From Malurus cyaneus samueli (taxonomy: Eukaryota; Chordata; Aves; Passeriformes; Maluridae): DNA of 64,000 nt. Numbering within the stretch: the stretch's first letter is position 1; every line of letters begins with the position of its first letter. The translations under genes and the position numbers were made by a program. This document shows positions 23,952 to 35,625 of this stretch, piece by piece. Location: NCBI GenBank assembly GCA_009741485.1, contig CM019215.1, positions 81,424,187-81,488,186 on the forward strand, given 5' to 3'. The notes below the pieces were generated by a model that saw only the letters and a program-made list of their open reading frames with translations, had not been told where the DNA came from and did not search any database.

Positions 23952-26598
23952 ACAGGACACCAAAAAGTGACATTCTCCTCTTGTTCCTGCATCACCTGTG
24001 GAATTGCTAGACGGCAGCCTGAGGAGGATAGCAGCTTCCCTGGGTTGCCCATGACTCCTGCCCTCCTAGAGAGCTGGGCAGGGCTGGAGGAGGGTCTGGG
24101 TTTGTTTTATGGTCAGCTCTGGCAGCAGTGCAGGCCCTCACTGCCCCTTCTTCTGGCATTGTTGAAAGACCTGCAGGTAGATTGAGGTCCTGTGTGCCTG
24201 AACTCTCTATTTTCCTGTATGCCTGAACTCTCACAGTCCTGTTCCATCAGGATGCCAGCTTGGCATAAGTTAGAAGAGCTGGGTCTCAGAAGGTGCTTAA
24301 CATATCTTTCCTTTTACCCTCTTTCCTTGCCTCCCCTGAACATAGCCTTTCAAGACTCTGAAGTATGGGATCTCCAGTTGCTGATCCATTTTTAAAGACT
24401 GTGACTGGTCTGTAGGTATTCTTCAAAAACCTTATCTCTAGTCTCCAGCTGGAAATGTAATGTAGCACATAATTGCCCAAGTGTCTCAGTAGTGGTGCAA
24501 ATTCAAATTAAATCATGGGATATTTCACACTGTGCACGTAACTCCTGATGTCTGTTTTACAGGCTGCAGAGTTTAGCAGCATGCATTTTAAGACATAGCA
24601 ATACAGTAGATATTAAAAACAAGAATATAAATGCATGGACTGTATAACAGTACGATTTTTTTTTTCCTTCCAGGGATGACACAGAACTCAGAACAATCTA
24701 TTTAATTCAGTTTAATTCTTCCTGGCAATACTTAAAAAAAAAAATAATACAAGAACAATTGCCAAAGAAGCCCTTGGGCAACTAAGTTAGACTTAGATTT
24801 TTAGAATAAATATTTGCTTTCTTGGACTTGAGTAGAGGAGGAGTATTCGCTGTCCCAACCCTCTCCCTTAACAGGCTGCCACAGCACACATCCTCATTCT
24901 TTCTGTGGCTCACGCTGGCAATGGTTTCTTCACAGGTCCACCAGGATCTCCAGTTTTAAATCTAAACTCTGCCCCTCAGTGCTGCCGCAGTGCTCTGCAG
25001 TGTGTGCGGCATGAACACGGTGGTGTCTGTACTGCAGCACCATCAGGAACCAACGACCCAAAATCAGGGCCAGCCAGCTCCTGGCATCCAAATCATGGTC
25101 AGCCTGGCTCTACTGGCCTCTCACAACTGTGGTTCACTCCACATTCATGGAGCCAAAGGAGCAAAAATAAGCAAAAATCCAGTGTTTATCCTCCATGCTC
25201 TTTTGCTCTGCCTTTTGTCTGGTTTTCCATAAATAACAGAGGGGGATAATAGAATGAATCTCCATTGCCCCATCTTACCCTACAAAACTGCTTTGGCTAA
25301 GAGGTAGAATTTCTCTCGATTCAGCCCAAACAGATTTGGGCAATGGCATATTTGTCTTTCCGAGCACAGGAATGTTCAGGCATCAGCAGACTGGCTATTT
25401 GTTTAGGTTTATTTTTTTCATGTGACATAATCTCCTTTCAAATAATGCCTGCTATCATCTTTGATGATGCTGTCCCTACACATGCTTTCACAGCAGCATG
25501 TTCAGCACTGACATTTTGATGCTAAGGAAACTGAAGTTAGGGAGTTCATTACAGAAGCTCCCTTCAGGCTTTTGGCAAGGTGTAGTGAGATGCCAGTTGT
25601 TCCCAGTCACTTTCTCTGAATAAGAATATACTGGACCACTCAACCAAGCAGAGCATATTCAACATTATTTCCTTTTGGTACATACACTGTATTTTGTATG
25701 AGCATGATGAAAAGAGTTCAGTTCATCACGCTCATAAATTTCCTTCTTAATTTCTTCTTCTTAAAACAGCAGTTCTTCAAAACACGAGAAATTTTTGAAG
25801 GCTGCCTGCTCCATGTGGTATTATTGTCTTCTCCCTACTCCCTGTCCCCATTAACAAATAGTAGAAGGAAAGTTGAAAGATATTCAAACCTATCCTGTCT
25901 ATCAGAAAAGGCAGGCAATATGAAACCATTTTTCTCTTTTCTAAATCTCCCACCTATATTATTCCTCCTGGTGTTTCATCTAGCAGAGTCATGTTGTATG
26001 TTGTGACAGTAATGCATTACTATTTTTCCAGGCACTTCTTATATGTCATCCAAGTAATTAGAGAAACTTTAAAAAATTGGGCTTAAGCTCTTAAGTTTTA
26101 ATTAATGTAGGAGTGTCACACCTCAGCCGTGTTTGATTTTGAGACACCTACCCACCTGACTAGATGCATCTTCCTTGCTCCTCTCCCCCACCTGCACTGA
26201 GCACTCCATCAAGGAAGATTATGGTCTGCCCTGACCTCCCTTGTCAGTGAATGGCACTGAGTCTTCATCTCTTGCTTCCTCAGAAAGGAAAAGTCAGAAG
26301 ATTGATAAAGGTGGGAAAAGCTGGACACCACCTCCTAGGGGCTATCCCCATACTGTTCCTGTTGGCAGCACTGGCGGCCCCAGCCTGCTCTCCTCCACAC
26401 TTTAGCATTGTCAGGCTGTGGCTGCCTCTGGGTCCACTCAGGTCTCCTTGCAGCTCCTCCATCACTGAGCCATGGAATTCTTGAAAGGCAGCGATGGTCC
26501 ACTATGCTGTAACTGGAGTTTCGAGGGCTGTGTACTCCAGCACAGTTCAGCACGGTGCAGTCCAGCTGGCTCCAGAACACGCAGAGCCACACCAGGTC
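23952..26598. other. Non-genic DNA
   Basis: No gene recognised. A short duplication (CCTGTGTGCCTGAACTCTC and CCTGTATGCCTGAACTCTC, about 24190 and 24215) is visible. The 146-codon frame 23745-24185 begins inside the LTR and is not a gene. Overlapping frames at 24905-25249 and 26251-26730 show no domain. Confidence 0.5.
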
Positions 26599-26602
26599 AG
26601 TT
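26599..26602 (-). repeat. Possible target-site duplication (AGTT), left copy
   Basis: AGTT directly precedes the LTR edge TGTTGCC, and the same four bases follow the other edge at 27093-27096. Four bases is the size expected for gammaretrovirus-like (ERV1) insertions, but a four-base match is weak evidence alone. Confidence 0.4.
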
Positions 26603-27092
26603 TGTTGCCTTGAAAGGCCAGTTTTTAATAATGACACAGACACGGTTAAGGGGATAAAAAGGGTTTTACCTCGGTATTTGGGATCCCAGGTGCACAACTT
26701 GATGGCAGAATGCACACCCGTGTACAGCACGGGTACAAGTTTTATAGGTTTCAGGAATTAGCATATCTATCTAGGATTCCCCAATAAGAAACTTCACAAA
26801 TGCAGTAATGTCCCCCTATTCTAATGAGTCCCCCCCTGGATGAGGCCAGAGCCCAGTTTACACAGGATGTTCCAGAGAGAAGGCTTCACCCAAGGCTGGA
26901 GCCTCGGGTTTAAGATAGCACAGGGTACACTGACTCCTTCCTTGGGATGTTTGGTCTCTCTGCCCAGCAGAACTCCTAAACTAAGCTGCAATATCAGGCT
27001 TCAGGAATCACAAGCATGTGGGCCAAGGGGTACAGGGGATGCATAGAGGGTACAGAAAGCATAAAGGAAAAAGCAAAAATCATCAGGCATCA
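26603..27092 (-). mobile_element. Solo LTR of an endogenous retrovirus (minus strand)
   Basis: On the minus strand it starts TGATGCC and ends GGCAACA, near-perfect inverted ends with TG...CA, flanked by AGTT on both sides. It is 490 bases long. A TATA box (CCTATAAAAC on the minus strand; TTTTATA at 26740-26746 on the plus strand) is followed by a stretch including TGCACCTGGGATCCC, typical of avian retroviral R/U5, and an ATTAAA-type polyadenylation signal near 26624. No gag, pol or env sequence adjoins it, so it is most simply a solo LTR. The left and right edges were chosen for TG/CA, inverted ends and the duplication together. The TATA-centred core is more certain than the edges. Confidence 0.65.
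26740..26746 (-). promoter_or_regulatory. LTR TATA box (minus strand)
   Basis: TATAAAA on the minus strand, within CCTATAAAACTTGT, about 350 bases into the LTR. This is the normal position just upstream of the R region. Confidence 0.5.
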
Positions 27093-27096
27093 AGTT
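27093..27096 (-). repeat. Possible target-site duplication (AGTT), right copy
   Basis: Same four bases as at 26599-26602, directly after the LTR edge GGCATCA. Confidence 0.4.
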
Positions 27097-30000
27097 GAGC
27101 TCTGTTTTAACCTGCCCACTGGAATACACACCATGGATTCCACTGCTGCTTTCAACAGCCAGAGCTCAGCTATCTGAGCTACATTGCCACTGTCACTCAA
27201 ACCAAAGAAACACACAAAAATTTCGACATGAGTGCATGTGCTGCAATAGTACCTACAGCTACATGCACGAGGGAGAGAGGGGAACTGGTACTTGCACAGT
27301 ATAATTTTAGGCACTCAGCCAAAGAAATGGCGATCATTTAGTCACCCAGTTGTTAATTTCCACAGGCCTCCTATGTACCTACAGAGAGAAATCCCACTTG
27401 TATGGTGCTTCTAGGCAGGAAGAGCTCAAAGCCACCAGGCTGATGTTGCAACAGATACAGGGCATTCTGCCACACCGAGCCAGTACAAGTACCTTCTAGA
27501 GGCAAAGGACTTCAGAAAAGGAAGGTATCTCCTTTTTCGGCATCAGGAGCATCACTAGAGGTTAGCTGGGCACCCTAAGGACTCCTCTGGCACATCAGAA
27601 ATACAGAAGGTGTTTCTTGACCTCTGACATCTTTCCATAATACATAGAAGCATGAGTAATTCTACTGTTCCCCTGTGTGTCATTGCCATTCCTGCCCTAA
27701 ACAAGCCAGTTTGTTTTACAGCAGTAGGGTTTTTTTTAGCCAAGATGCCTTTTTTTTCTGCTCTGCACAGAAAGATGTTGCAGGTCTGTGAACTCAGTCC
27801 TCAGCTCAAAGGACTGGCCTGGTTTCATCCTTTAATTTTATTGTACTGTGATGGATGTTGAGATTGCAGCTTTTTACATATTAGTTGATCAATGTGTTTC
27901 AGTGGGATCATCTAGCTTGCCAGTGCCATGTTTGACTGGAGCTGCACTAAAAGGCTTTCCATTTCAAAGGCCCAAAAAGATGCATGAAGTCTGAATAATG
28001 GGTGGTGATTTAAGCTAGGTGAAAGAAGAAAACAAGACTTGCAACCTTTGTCCTGCTGCCTCTCCATTAATGAGCATAAAATTCATGCTTTGGGTTCTGT
28101 AAACCTCATTTAGGCATGTCAGCAAGAGCCAGAACTATATTAAAGGCCTGAAACCAGAAAAATAATTAAGAAGGTGCAATGCCAATTACTTTTCATCTTC
28201 AAACTGCTGCTTACGGTTTATTCCCTCAAATACTAAAAGGTCATCAGCATTTTTGTTTTCTTTTTCTTATGAGCAGGTTATTTAGATTTCTTCTTGGTGT
28301 TCTCAGCTCTCTCTGGTGTGGTAGAGAAAAAAGAGCCCAATAAACTGCAAGCCAAAGAGCTCATCTCTCATACTAAATGAAAGTCAGACAAGGATAGTCC
28401 ATTTTTCTTTTTAATCACAGGCAGTATTCATAGCGCTTCCTTTATTTTCTGTTTTCTTTCTTATTACCATGGATAATGCACTGGAAATGTAATCATTTTT
28501 AATCAGGTTTAATTATATGCTTTATTCTCATGCTTTATCTCTCCCACTTGCTAAAAAGGTGAGCTTCTGTCTCATTCTGTTTCCTTTGTTGGTGCGCTGT
28601 GAAGCCATCAAATACTATGTGGTTTCCAGAGCTGCTGTGCCTGCACAGACACAGGTGCCCACACCAGAAGCCTGTCCTGACTTTGGAATCCTCTTGTGGA
28701 TTCCCTTGCCAAGAGGTTTAATGTAAGGCATGTCTCAAACCGCCGTGGGTCGTTGTGTTCCCGTGTGTCTGTGTGCCCTTGGAGTGCCACCGCATCACAA
28801 ATTCTGGAGCATCTCTCACGCTGGTAATAGGTCTGCCTTGTACCCATCATATTCATCTCCGGGGTCTGCTGCTTCAAAGAAGATGCCAGGCTAATTCTCA
28901 TAAATATTCCTCAGTTTATTAGTGCTGAAAGGTGTCCCTCTCATCTTTTGCAATTTAAAGTACTGTTCTGAGGAAAAAGAGTTGTAGTCCTGTGTTTTAA
29001 AAAAACCCCACATTTTTAAAAAGAATATGTTCTTATTTATGTTACTTTGAAAACTTAGATTGTTTAGGTAATGATAAGAAATTTAAATTTATTTCTCTTT
29101 TTCATGTTCACTTCTTTTCCTCTGCATTATGCTGGACAATCAAGGTTGATGAATTTACTACACATTATTCTCTACCACTTCTATCTCCAGGATTCATATA
29201 CTGGCAGGATTTGAATTTTAAGTGCAACAGACAAGGGTGAAGCATATTTGTTTATTCACTTTAATCACCACTGAAATAATAATAAAAAAGGCTGCAGTGA
29301 GGTATTTATATTTCATCAAGTGTTGTGCTTAAGTTTCAAAAGCATACTGAACACTTGAAAGAGGGAGGAGAGCTTTGTCCCCACTCTTTCTTTAACCTGT
29401 ACTGCCTGGGCATTCCTCAGACAAGGATTTACAGTGCAGGTCCCATCTCAAATAAGGTTCTCACTCTTCTGTCCTTTCCTGGATGCTGGCATGAAGGGCA
29501 TCCCACTGCTTCCCTCCTTCTGTAACCTATTGCCTTTTTGGTAACCTTTCCTTTTCTTCTCCAGCTTTCTCAGAAGTGAGCCACAGGCCAAAAGAGTGGG
29601 GGAGGATGAAAACGGAAACAGAATTGGCACTCACGGTTTCATCCAGCACATTTTTTTTCTGTTCATAAGGGAAATCTTTATAACCTTGTCCAAAATGTCG
29701 ACATATTTTTAAACAAATGTTGACAAGGGTGGGCAAACTTCAGCAAGAGTGTTTACTCTAGAGCTCATTTCCTGGGTCATGAAGACACATATGGTTATGA
29801 TATATGCTAAGAAGGCATTTTCTGGGCTGCAATAAGACAGTCTGATAACTCAGCCATCATTCTCCCAGTCAAATCTGAGGGAAATGTGGGTTTGCTCCTA
29901 AGGCTGGTTTCTAATAACCCAATAGAGACTAGCTGTGGGCAAGGTCATTTAACAGCCGGGTGGATATCATTGCTTTACGAGAGAGCAAATTTGTAATAGA

Positions 30001-30640
30001 CAGGGTGGACTGAGTCACAGATATCGAAAACATAAAGAAAAAATAAGAGCTTTTAGACACTGCAGCACCAAGAGGGGGAAAAACATATATCTTGAACTGC
30101 TGTAACATAGGTCTGCTGGACCTGCTAACCAGAAACAGAGGGTTCCCAGCACACTGGGCCAGGCTGCTTGCATGAAGAATGGAAAAATCAAACACAGGAG
30201 AAAAGGAGATTGTCAGTGACGGAGATGCTCTTGCTTCCAAGTAGGGTTTTCAACAATATGGGGGGTGGCGGCATAAACTAAAGTCCTGGCTCCGTTCAAG
30301 ATATGAAAGATGTGGGATTTTTGTCTTTGACTACAAGGAAGCCAGGATTTAATGCCAGAAAACTAGTGTGCCTAATGTTGTAAAATATGTCAGTCGCAGA
30401 GCCAAAGAATAGGGTTAACTGATGCAGAATTTGTCATGTAGCAATGCTGCAGCATCTGTCACAGTGCCTGAAGATGAGAAAGTACTACTAACAAAAACAG
30501 AAATTGAATCCATGTCCCTCCATGACAAATATCACCTGAGTTAGCTATATGTGCGATTTTGACTGAAAATACGAAACTGGAAATGGGTAATGGAGTTGTC
30601 TATTCTTTGGCATTTGGTGAAAAGTGCTAAAGTAATTCCT
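27097..30640. other. Non-genic DNA
   Basis: No gene or repeat recognised. The frames found (up to 103 codons, minus, 29929-30240) lack domains. The part from about 30240 may hold further remains of the adjacent hAT element, but I could not align it to any transposase motif. Confidence 0.5.
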
Positions 30641-30645
30641 GTACT

Positions 30646-31140
30646 TTAAATCAACTGTTGATATTTTTTATATGATTAACAAGGATTTTAAGGTTCATGA
30701 GGAATAGCTGAGGCTGTTATCCCTGCATGACACTATAAAAAGGATTTTATTTTTAATCCTGTGAAGGGCACTGTGAATTGCTTTGGTGGCTTTGACAAAA
30801 TAACAACTGTGGTGACTGACGGTTCTCCAGCTGTGCGGGGGGAGTCAGCAGTTTTATTGGTTTACTTAAAAAGAAATATGGAGTGAACTTCCTACCTTTC
30901 CAATGAATGAAGTACTGAAAAGCCTCATGCAGGAAGGTACCAGCACTGGCAAATGTCATGGAAGCTGTTAAAGTGATTAACCTTGTTAGAGCAAGGAATG
31001 GAGCTTTCAATGGCTATCACTCTGTCTCTGACACAGAAGTTGCTGAGAAGAGAGTTTGGGGACTGGTTTCTTCAAGTTAAAGTGTAAGAGGAGATATTTT
31101 GAGAAATGAATTTTTTTTCCCTCTGAGAATAAAATGCTAA
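30646..31140 (+). pseudogene. Broken hAT-family transposase (Charlie/GTF2IRD2-like)
   Basis: Translations from all three plus-strand frames, taken in order, follow the core of a hAT transposase, the fold also retained in GTF2IRD2 and ZBED/FAM200-type proteins. The pieces are: LNQLLIFFI (30646-30672; family 'AQLLIFVR'); MINKDFKVHEE, a TAG stop, then LLSLHDT (30672-30734; family 'DF..hEELLSL..LHGTT'); VVTDGSPAVRG (30809-30841; the 'TDGAPAM.G' box that carries the second catalytic Asp, here kept); KASCRKV and INLVRARN (30919-30999; family 'QEALCGKV' and 'VNFIRAKGLN'); and SVRGDIL (31081-31101; family 'RWLSRGKVL'). The reading frame changes at least three times and stops occur at 30705, 30884 and 31078, so no product is made. 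The first catalytic Asp region, zinc-finger BED domain, C-terminal dimerisation part and terminal inverted repeats were not found. No search was run. The number and order of motif matches make chance unlikely. Confidence 0.72.
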
Positions 31141-31813
31141 TTTCCATGATGAAGCCTTTGGAGTCAATAACCTACCACTAGAATGTATCAGCACAAATTG
31201 TGTAGTATTGTTGGTTTGTGTGACTTGGCATTGGCTTATAAAGTAATTCTTACCTCAGGTTTCTTTTTAATAGAAATATAAAAGTTATTGGGAAATACAG
31301 TGGGCAGAAGAGATTGTCTTCTTCCCAGTTATCGCTTATATTTCTGCTAGAACAACAGATGAAAAATGAATTATCCATAGAAATTGTTAATGTAATTTGA
31401 TTTTCTGCTGCAGCAGAGGTAAAATACTAGTTGACACATTTTTTCATATATCCACACTAATTGGTGCATATGAGTCTGAGACAGGAATACTGGAGACCTT
31501 ACACAGACAAAATTTTTACTGGATTCAGCGATTCATGCAGTCAGTCCTGACAGAGAAAAACACGGTGTGATGCGCTACAAGATACTTGCTGCCACAGTCT
31601 GACTTACACCATGAAGTCTGAGCAGGCAGCTTCTGTGGGATTTGGGGTTTCATGCCTCAGCCTGGAGATGGCTGAAGTAAGTCATCCTTTCTAGCTGGGG
31701 ATGGAGTAACAACAAAGAGAGTTGCGTCATCAACCTCTTATAATACAGCCCCCAAATTATTACATTCTGAAAGTAGAAGGAAAATTGGGTGAGGGAAACT
31801 CCACATCCTCTCT
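31141..31813. other. Non-genic DNA, possible hAT flank
   Basis: No gene recognised. It may include the decayed 3' part of the hAT element, but no hAT motif is readable past about 31140. Confidence 0.4.
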
Positions 31814-32390
31814 GTCCAGTGCTCGGTCACCCTCACAGTAAGAAAGCTGTTCCTCATGTTCAGGTGGAACTTCCTGTGCATCAGTTTATGCCCATTGCCT
31901 CTTGTCCTATTGCTTGCTAGAACCAAGAAGAGCCTGGACCCATCCTCTTGGCACTTCCCCTTCAGATACTGACAGATATTGATGAGGTTGAACAGGCCCA
32001 GCTCCCTCAGCTTTCCTTTGTAAGTGAGATGCTTCAGTCCCTAAATCATCTTTATAGCCCTCCGCTGGACCTGCTCCAGGGGTTCCCTGTCTCTCTCATG
32101 CTGAGGAGCCCAGAACTGGACACAGCAGTCCAGATGTGCCTCACCAGGGCTGGGTGGAGGGGCAGGGTCACCTCCTTGACCTGCTGGCCATGCTCTTCCT
32201 GATGCACCCCAGGTCACCATTGGCCTCTTGGCCACAAGGACTCACTGCTGGCTCATGGAGAGCTTGTTGTCCACCAGGACCCCCAGGTCCTTCTCCACAG
32301 AGCTGCTTTCCAGCAGGCCAGCTCCTGGAGTTACTCTTCCACAGGTGTAGAACCCTGTGTTTGTCTTCATTGTATTTCAGACTGTTCCCA
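31814..32390 (-). mobile_element. CR1 LINE fragment (minus strand)
   Basis: On the minus strand this runs from the late reverse-transcriptase region to near the end of ORF2. On the plus strand the landmarks are CCTCACAGTAAGAAAG (about 31831), CCCATTGCCTCTTGTCCTAT (about 31890), GATGAGGTTGAACAGGCCCA (about 31980), CCCTCCGCTGGACCTGCTCC (about 32058), CAGAACTGGACACAGCAGTC (about 32112) and CCACCAGGACCCCCAGGTCC (about 32272). The order and spacing are standard for avian CR1. The true 3' end (the ATTCTATG repeats) is missing, so this copy was truncated at that side too or its tip was deleted. It is open only in short frames and is not functional. Confidence 0.93.
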
Positions 32391-34629
32391 AAAATCCAAG
32401 GAGCTTGCATCAGGAAACCCTTGTCCATTTTCAAGTAAAAGAAATAAGTGGAGAATATTCTGTGAATTTTAAACTCAATAAAGCCACGTATAAAGGCAAA
32501 AATAGATTCATGGTATCCTCTTACTTCCTAGGCCCCCAACAACAACTGTCAGTGGAGATGCAGGTAACATTATAAGGCAGAAAACTACTGAAGTAAGCAT
32601 GTCGCAGGAGTCTTTCTTGACATGTTGTAAAATAATGTTTCTGAATTTTATTTGTTGTATATTTTTTTCTATTAACATTTTGGAATAGTTACCATTCTTT
32701 TAAATGATTAGTCATTATGGAGCATTTGGGGAGAAATGGAGAAATGAAACCAAGCCATTATTCTTTTGTGCTAATCCAATTGTATGTCAGTGGTCCTGAT
32801 CTTTTGTCATTTTAAGAGACTTATTTTGGTTTCAGGCTACCTCAGTATTAGAAGATCATTTGGCTTTTCAGTAGAGGTAATTTCTGTTCTAAAGGAATTC
32901 CATCCACCTGGAGGAAATGTTGGTGTAAATAAGACCAGACAAATGATTGTGCCTTTATTGAGACTTACTGGTGCTATAAATTTTAGCTAATCCCAGACCC
33001 AAGGAACCAGCACTCTAAAGCTCCAGGTCTTTAAAAACATGAATAGCTCTGTTGAAAGCAGTGGCACTTTGTCTGTGCTTCAAGCCAAGTACCTGCATAA
33101 GCCTTTACAAGATCAGGATCTAAGACAGAAATGTATTACCCTGATAGTTCAAATACCTAATTTTGGATTCATAATGCTAGTATTGCTTGACCCTGCTGTC
33201 ACGTTTGGGTTGTCCTACCTGCTCACTGTAAGACCCCCAAGAAACACAACGCAATTTTTGTTTTGCCTCTTGACACTATCTAAGAGGGCAGGTTACCCTA
33301 TTTGAGTCAACCCTTGTTTTCTGAACATAAAAGGGTTACTGTATTCACCTTCTAATCCCAAAATCAGCCAGATTTGTGTTTATCACTGCAAGCCCCACAC
33401 TGAAGTGTTATGTTTGTCCCCGTAATTCCAAAAGCTGGTGTTTTGCTGTGCCTCTCTGCTGTGGGCAGCCGTTTATAATCACAATTGAACCACTCACCTG
33501 CTCCTATGCTGCATCATTCCTGATGCAGGAAGTTCCAAGGAGTGACTGAGAGGTGTTGTAGACCTGCTGTGAGTGTCAAGAGGTAGTAGCACTTTTGAGG
33601 AAAGCAGCAAAACCCGGCAGTCTGAGATTTTTCATGTTTGTGGTAAGAGGTTCAAGCTGATTTGCCTTTTGCTATTTTTTTTCATAGCTGATCATCTCTG
33701 GAGCGCTGGGGCTTTTTAATGAGTAATGTGTCCTGTTGTTTACCTGTGTGGAAGGCCTTGTAAAGGAGAAAAAGGGCAGGTGAAAAGGACTGAGACTGCT
33801 GACTAAGACTGTCCTCTCATCTCCTCTCTGTCTTGAGGAAGAGATGAGAGGGCAGAAAGAACACTTTTCTCAGAGTAGGATGTGTGTAATGCTAACAGTG
33901 CATCTGTTTCATGGCTGAATACTACATTTCAGTAGCTGCTCTAGGTCTATGGCAACAGACCCCTAATATTGTTATTTGAAAGAGATCTTAGCATGTGCCT
34001 GGTAACTGTGGGGCACTCCTTGTGCCAGTGGTTCATTTACCAAATCCTCTGGTATTTCCTTATGAATGAGGGACAGGCAGAGGAGTGTTGGATACCTGCA
34101 GCACAAGGATACATTGAACTTGCTCCATGCAAAATCCTCTGCACTTCCCAGCAAAGTGCTGCACGTAGAACAGTCTCAGTGAGCTACTAAAGCCTGACAG
34201 AGAGAGCTGAAGCTGAAACTGATAACCTGTTCTGCTTGGCTTTTTGGGAGAATGAACTGGGGAAAAAGCCAGTTATCTGTTAAGTGACATGTAGAAACTC
34301 TCCTTTATTTTTTTATTTTTTTTTTAAAGACTTGATTATTTGATTCCATCCAATTATAATTTATATAAGCTAAATAATGTGGTGCCGTAACATTTCTGCA
34401 ATTGGTGGTGTTGCTGCTCTTGAAGTTACCAGGGCATTTATTTCCACCTCAGAATATTATGTTTATAAAGGCATTCATAGAGCATTTCCAATACATTGGT
34501 AGTAGCATCTTCATTTTTCCAGTGACTGTGAGACTGGCACCCAGGGCTATCTAAATCCTTTGAAAATCCTCCAGTTTAGAAGCAGCAAAAAAATAGTGTA
34601 AAGTCTGCATGCAGACTGCTGTGTCTGAG
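32391..34629. other. Non-genic DNA
   Basis: No gene recognised. The part 33040-33125 (GTTGAAAGCAGTGGCA, then CTTCAAGCCAAGTACCTGCA, then AAGATCAGGATC) faintly resembles a widespread old amniote interspersed repeat that I cannot name. A T-rich tract lies at 34300-34326. Confidence 0.45.
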
Positions 34630-35625
34630 GCTGAAATAATTTGATAGGTGGACTGTTTGGTATATGAGGAATTGGTTAGGGGCTGGCATTTACAGTAGTG
34701 GTAATGGCTCAATGTCCAGATGGAGATCTCTGATGACTGATGTCCCTCAGGCATCTTTATTTGGGCCAGTTTAATACCTTCATCAATGGCACAGTGGGAT
34801 TGAGGGCACCCTCAGCAAATTTGCAGATGACACCAAGCTGAGTTGTGCAGTTGACATGCCTGAGGGACTTGGAGAAGCTCAAGAAGTGTGAGCCAACATG
34901 GCCAAGGGCAAGGTGCTGCAGCTGGGCTGAGGCAAACCGCAGTATCGATACAGGATGGGGGATGAACAGATCAAGACCAGCGCTGCCAAGAAAGGCGGAT
35001 CAGAGGTTGGACATGAGCTGGCAATGTGCACTTGCAGCCCAGAAAACAAATCCTATCCTGGGATGCATCCAAAGCAGCGTGGGCAGCAGGGTGAGGGGGG
35101 TGACTCTGCCCCTCTGCTCCACTCTGGTGAGACCCCACCTGGAGCGCAGCATCCAGCTCTGGGGTCCCAGCACAGGAAGGACATGGACCTGCAGAACAGA
35201 GCCCCGGGGTGGACCACACATTATCAGGGGAAGGAGCACCTCTCCTATTAAGGACAGGCTGAGAGGAGAGAGTTGGGGTTTTTTATCCTGGACAAGGCTC
35301 TGGGGAAACCTTATTGCATCCGTTCAGTAAAGGGGACATATAAAATAGATGGGGACAGACTTTTTGTAGGGCCTGTTGTGATAGGACAAGGGCTAATGGT
35401 TTTAAACTAAAAGAGATCAGATCCAGACTAGATAGAAGACTGGTGAAACGCCATTTCTGGGTTGCCCAGAGAGGCTATGGATGTCCCATCCCTCAAAACA
35501 TTCAAGGCAGGGTTGGAAGGGCTCCAAGAAACCTGATTTAGTTGAGGATGTCCCTGCTCATTGCAGGGGGTTGGACTAGATGACCTCCAAAGATCCCTTC
35601 CAATCCAAACCATTCTATGATTTTG
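34630..35625 (+). mobile_element. CR1 LINE, 3' half (plus strand)
   Basis: The copy begins in the reverse-transcriptase domain and reaches the real CR1 3' end. The RT active-site box reads FADD at 34820-34831, inside SKFADDTKLS. Later landmarks are GGACATGGACCTGCAGA (about 35177), GAGCACCTCTCCTATTA (about 35234), GGGTTGCCCAGAGAGGCTAT (about 35459) and the terminal CCATTCTATGATTTT (35610-35624). Compared with complete CR1 copies there are several internal deletions, for instance between 35320 and 35400. The 161-codon frame at 34845-35330 is out of phase with the RT frame for much of its length and is not a gene. The fragment is 5'-truncated and dead. Confidence 0.95.

Noticed and set aside
26603..27092. 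Primer-binding-site-like TGGTGTGGC on the minus strand just past the LTR edge, suggesting an attached internal region
   Set aside because: It lies beyond the AGTT duplication and no gag or pol similarity follows, so a solo LTR is simpler.
34845..35330. 161-codon open frame, plus strand
   Set aside because: It lies inside the CR1 copy, mostly in the wrong phase relative to the RT frame with the FADD box, so it is a shadow.
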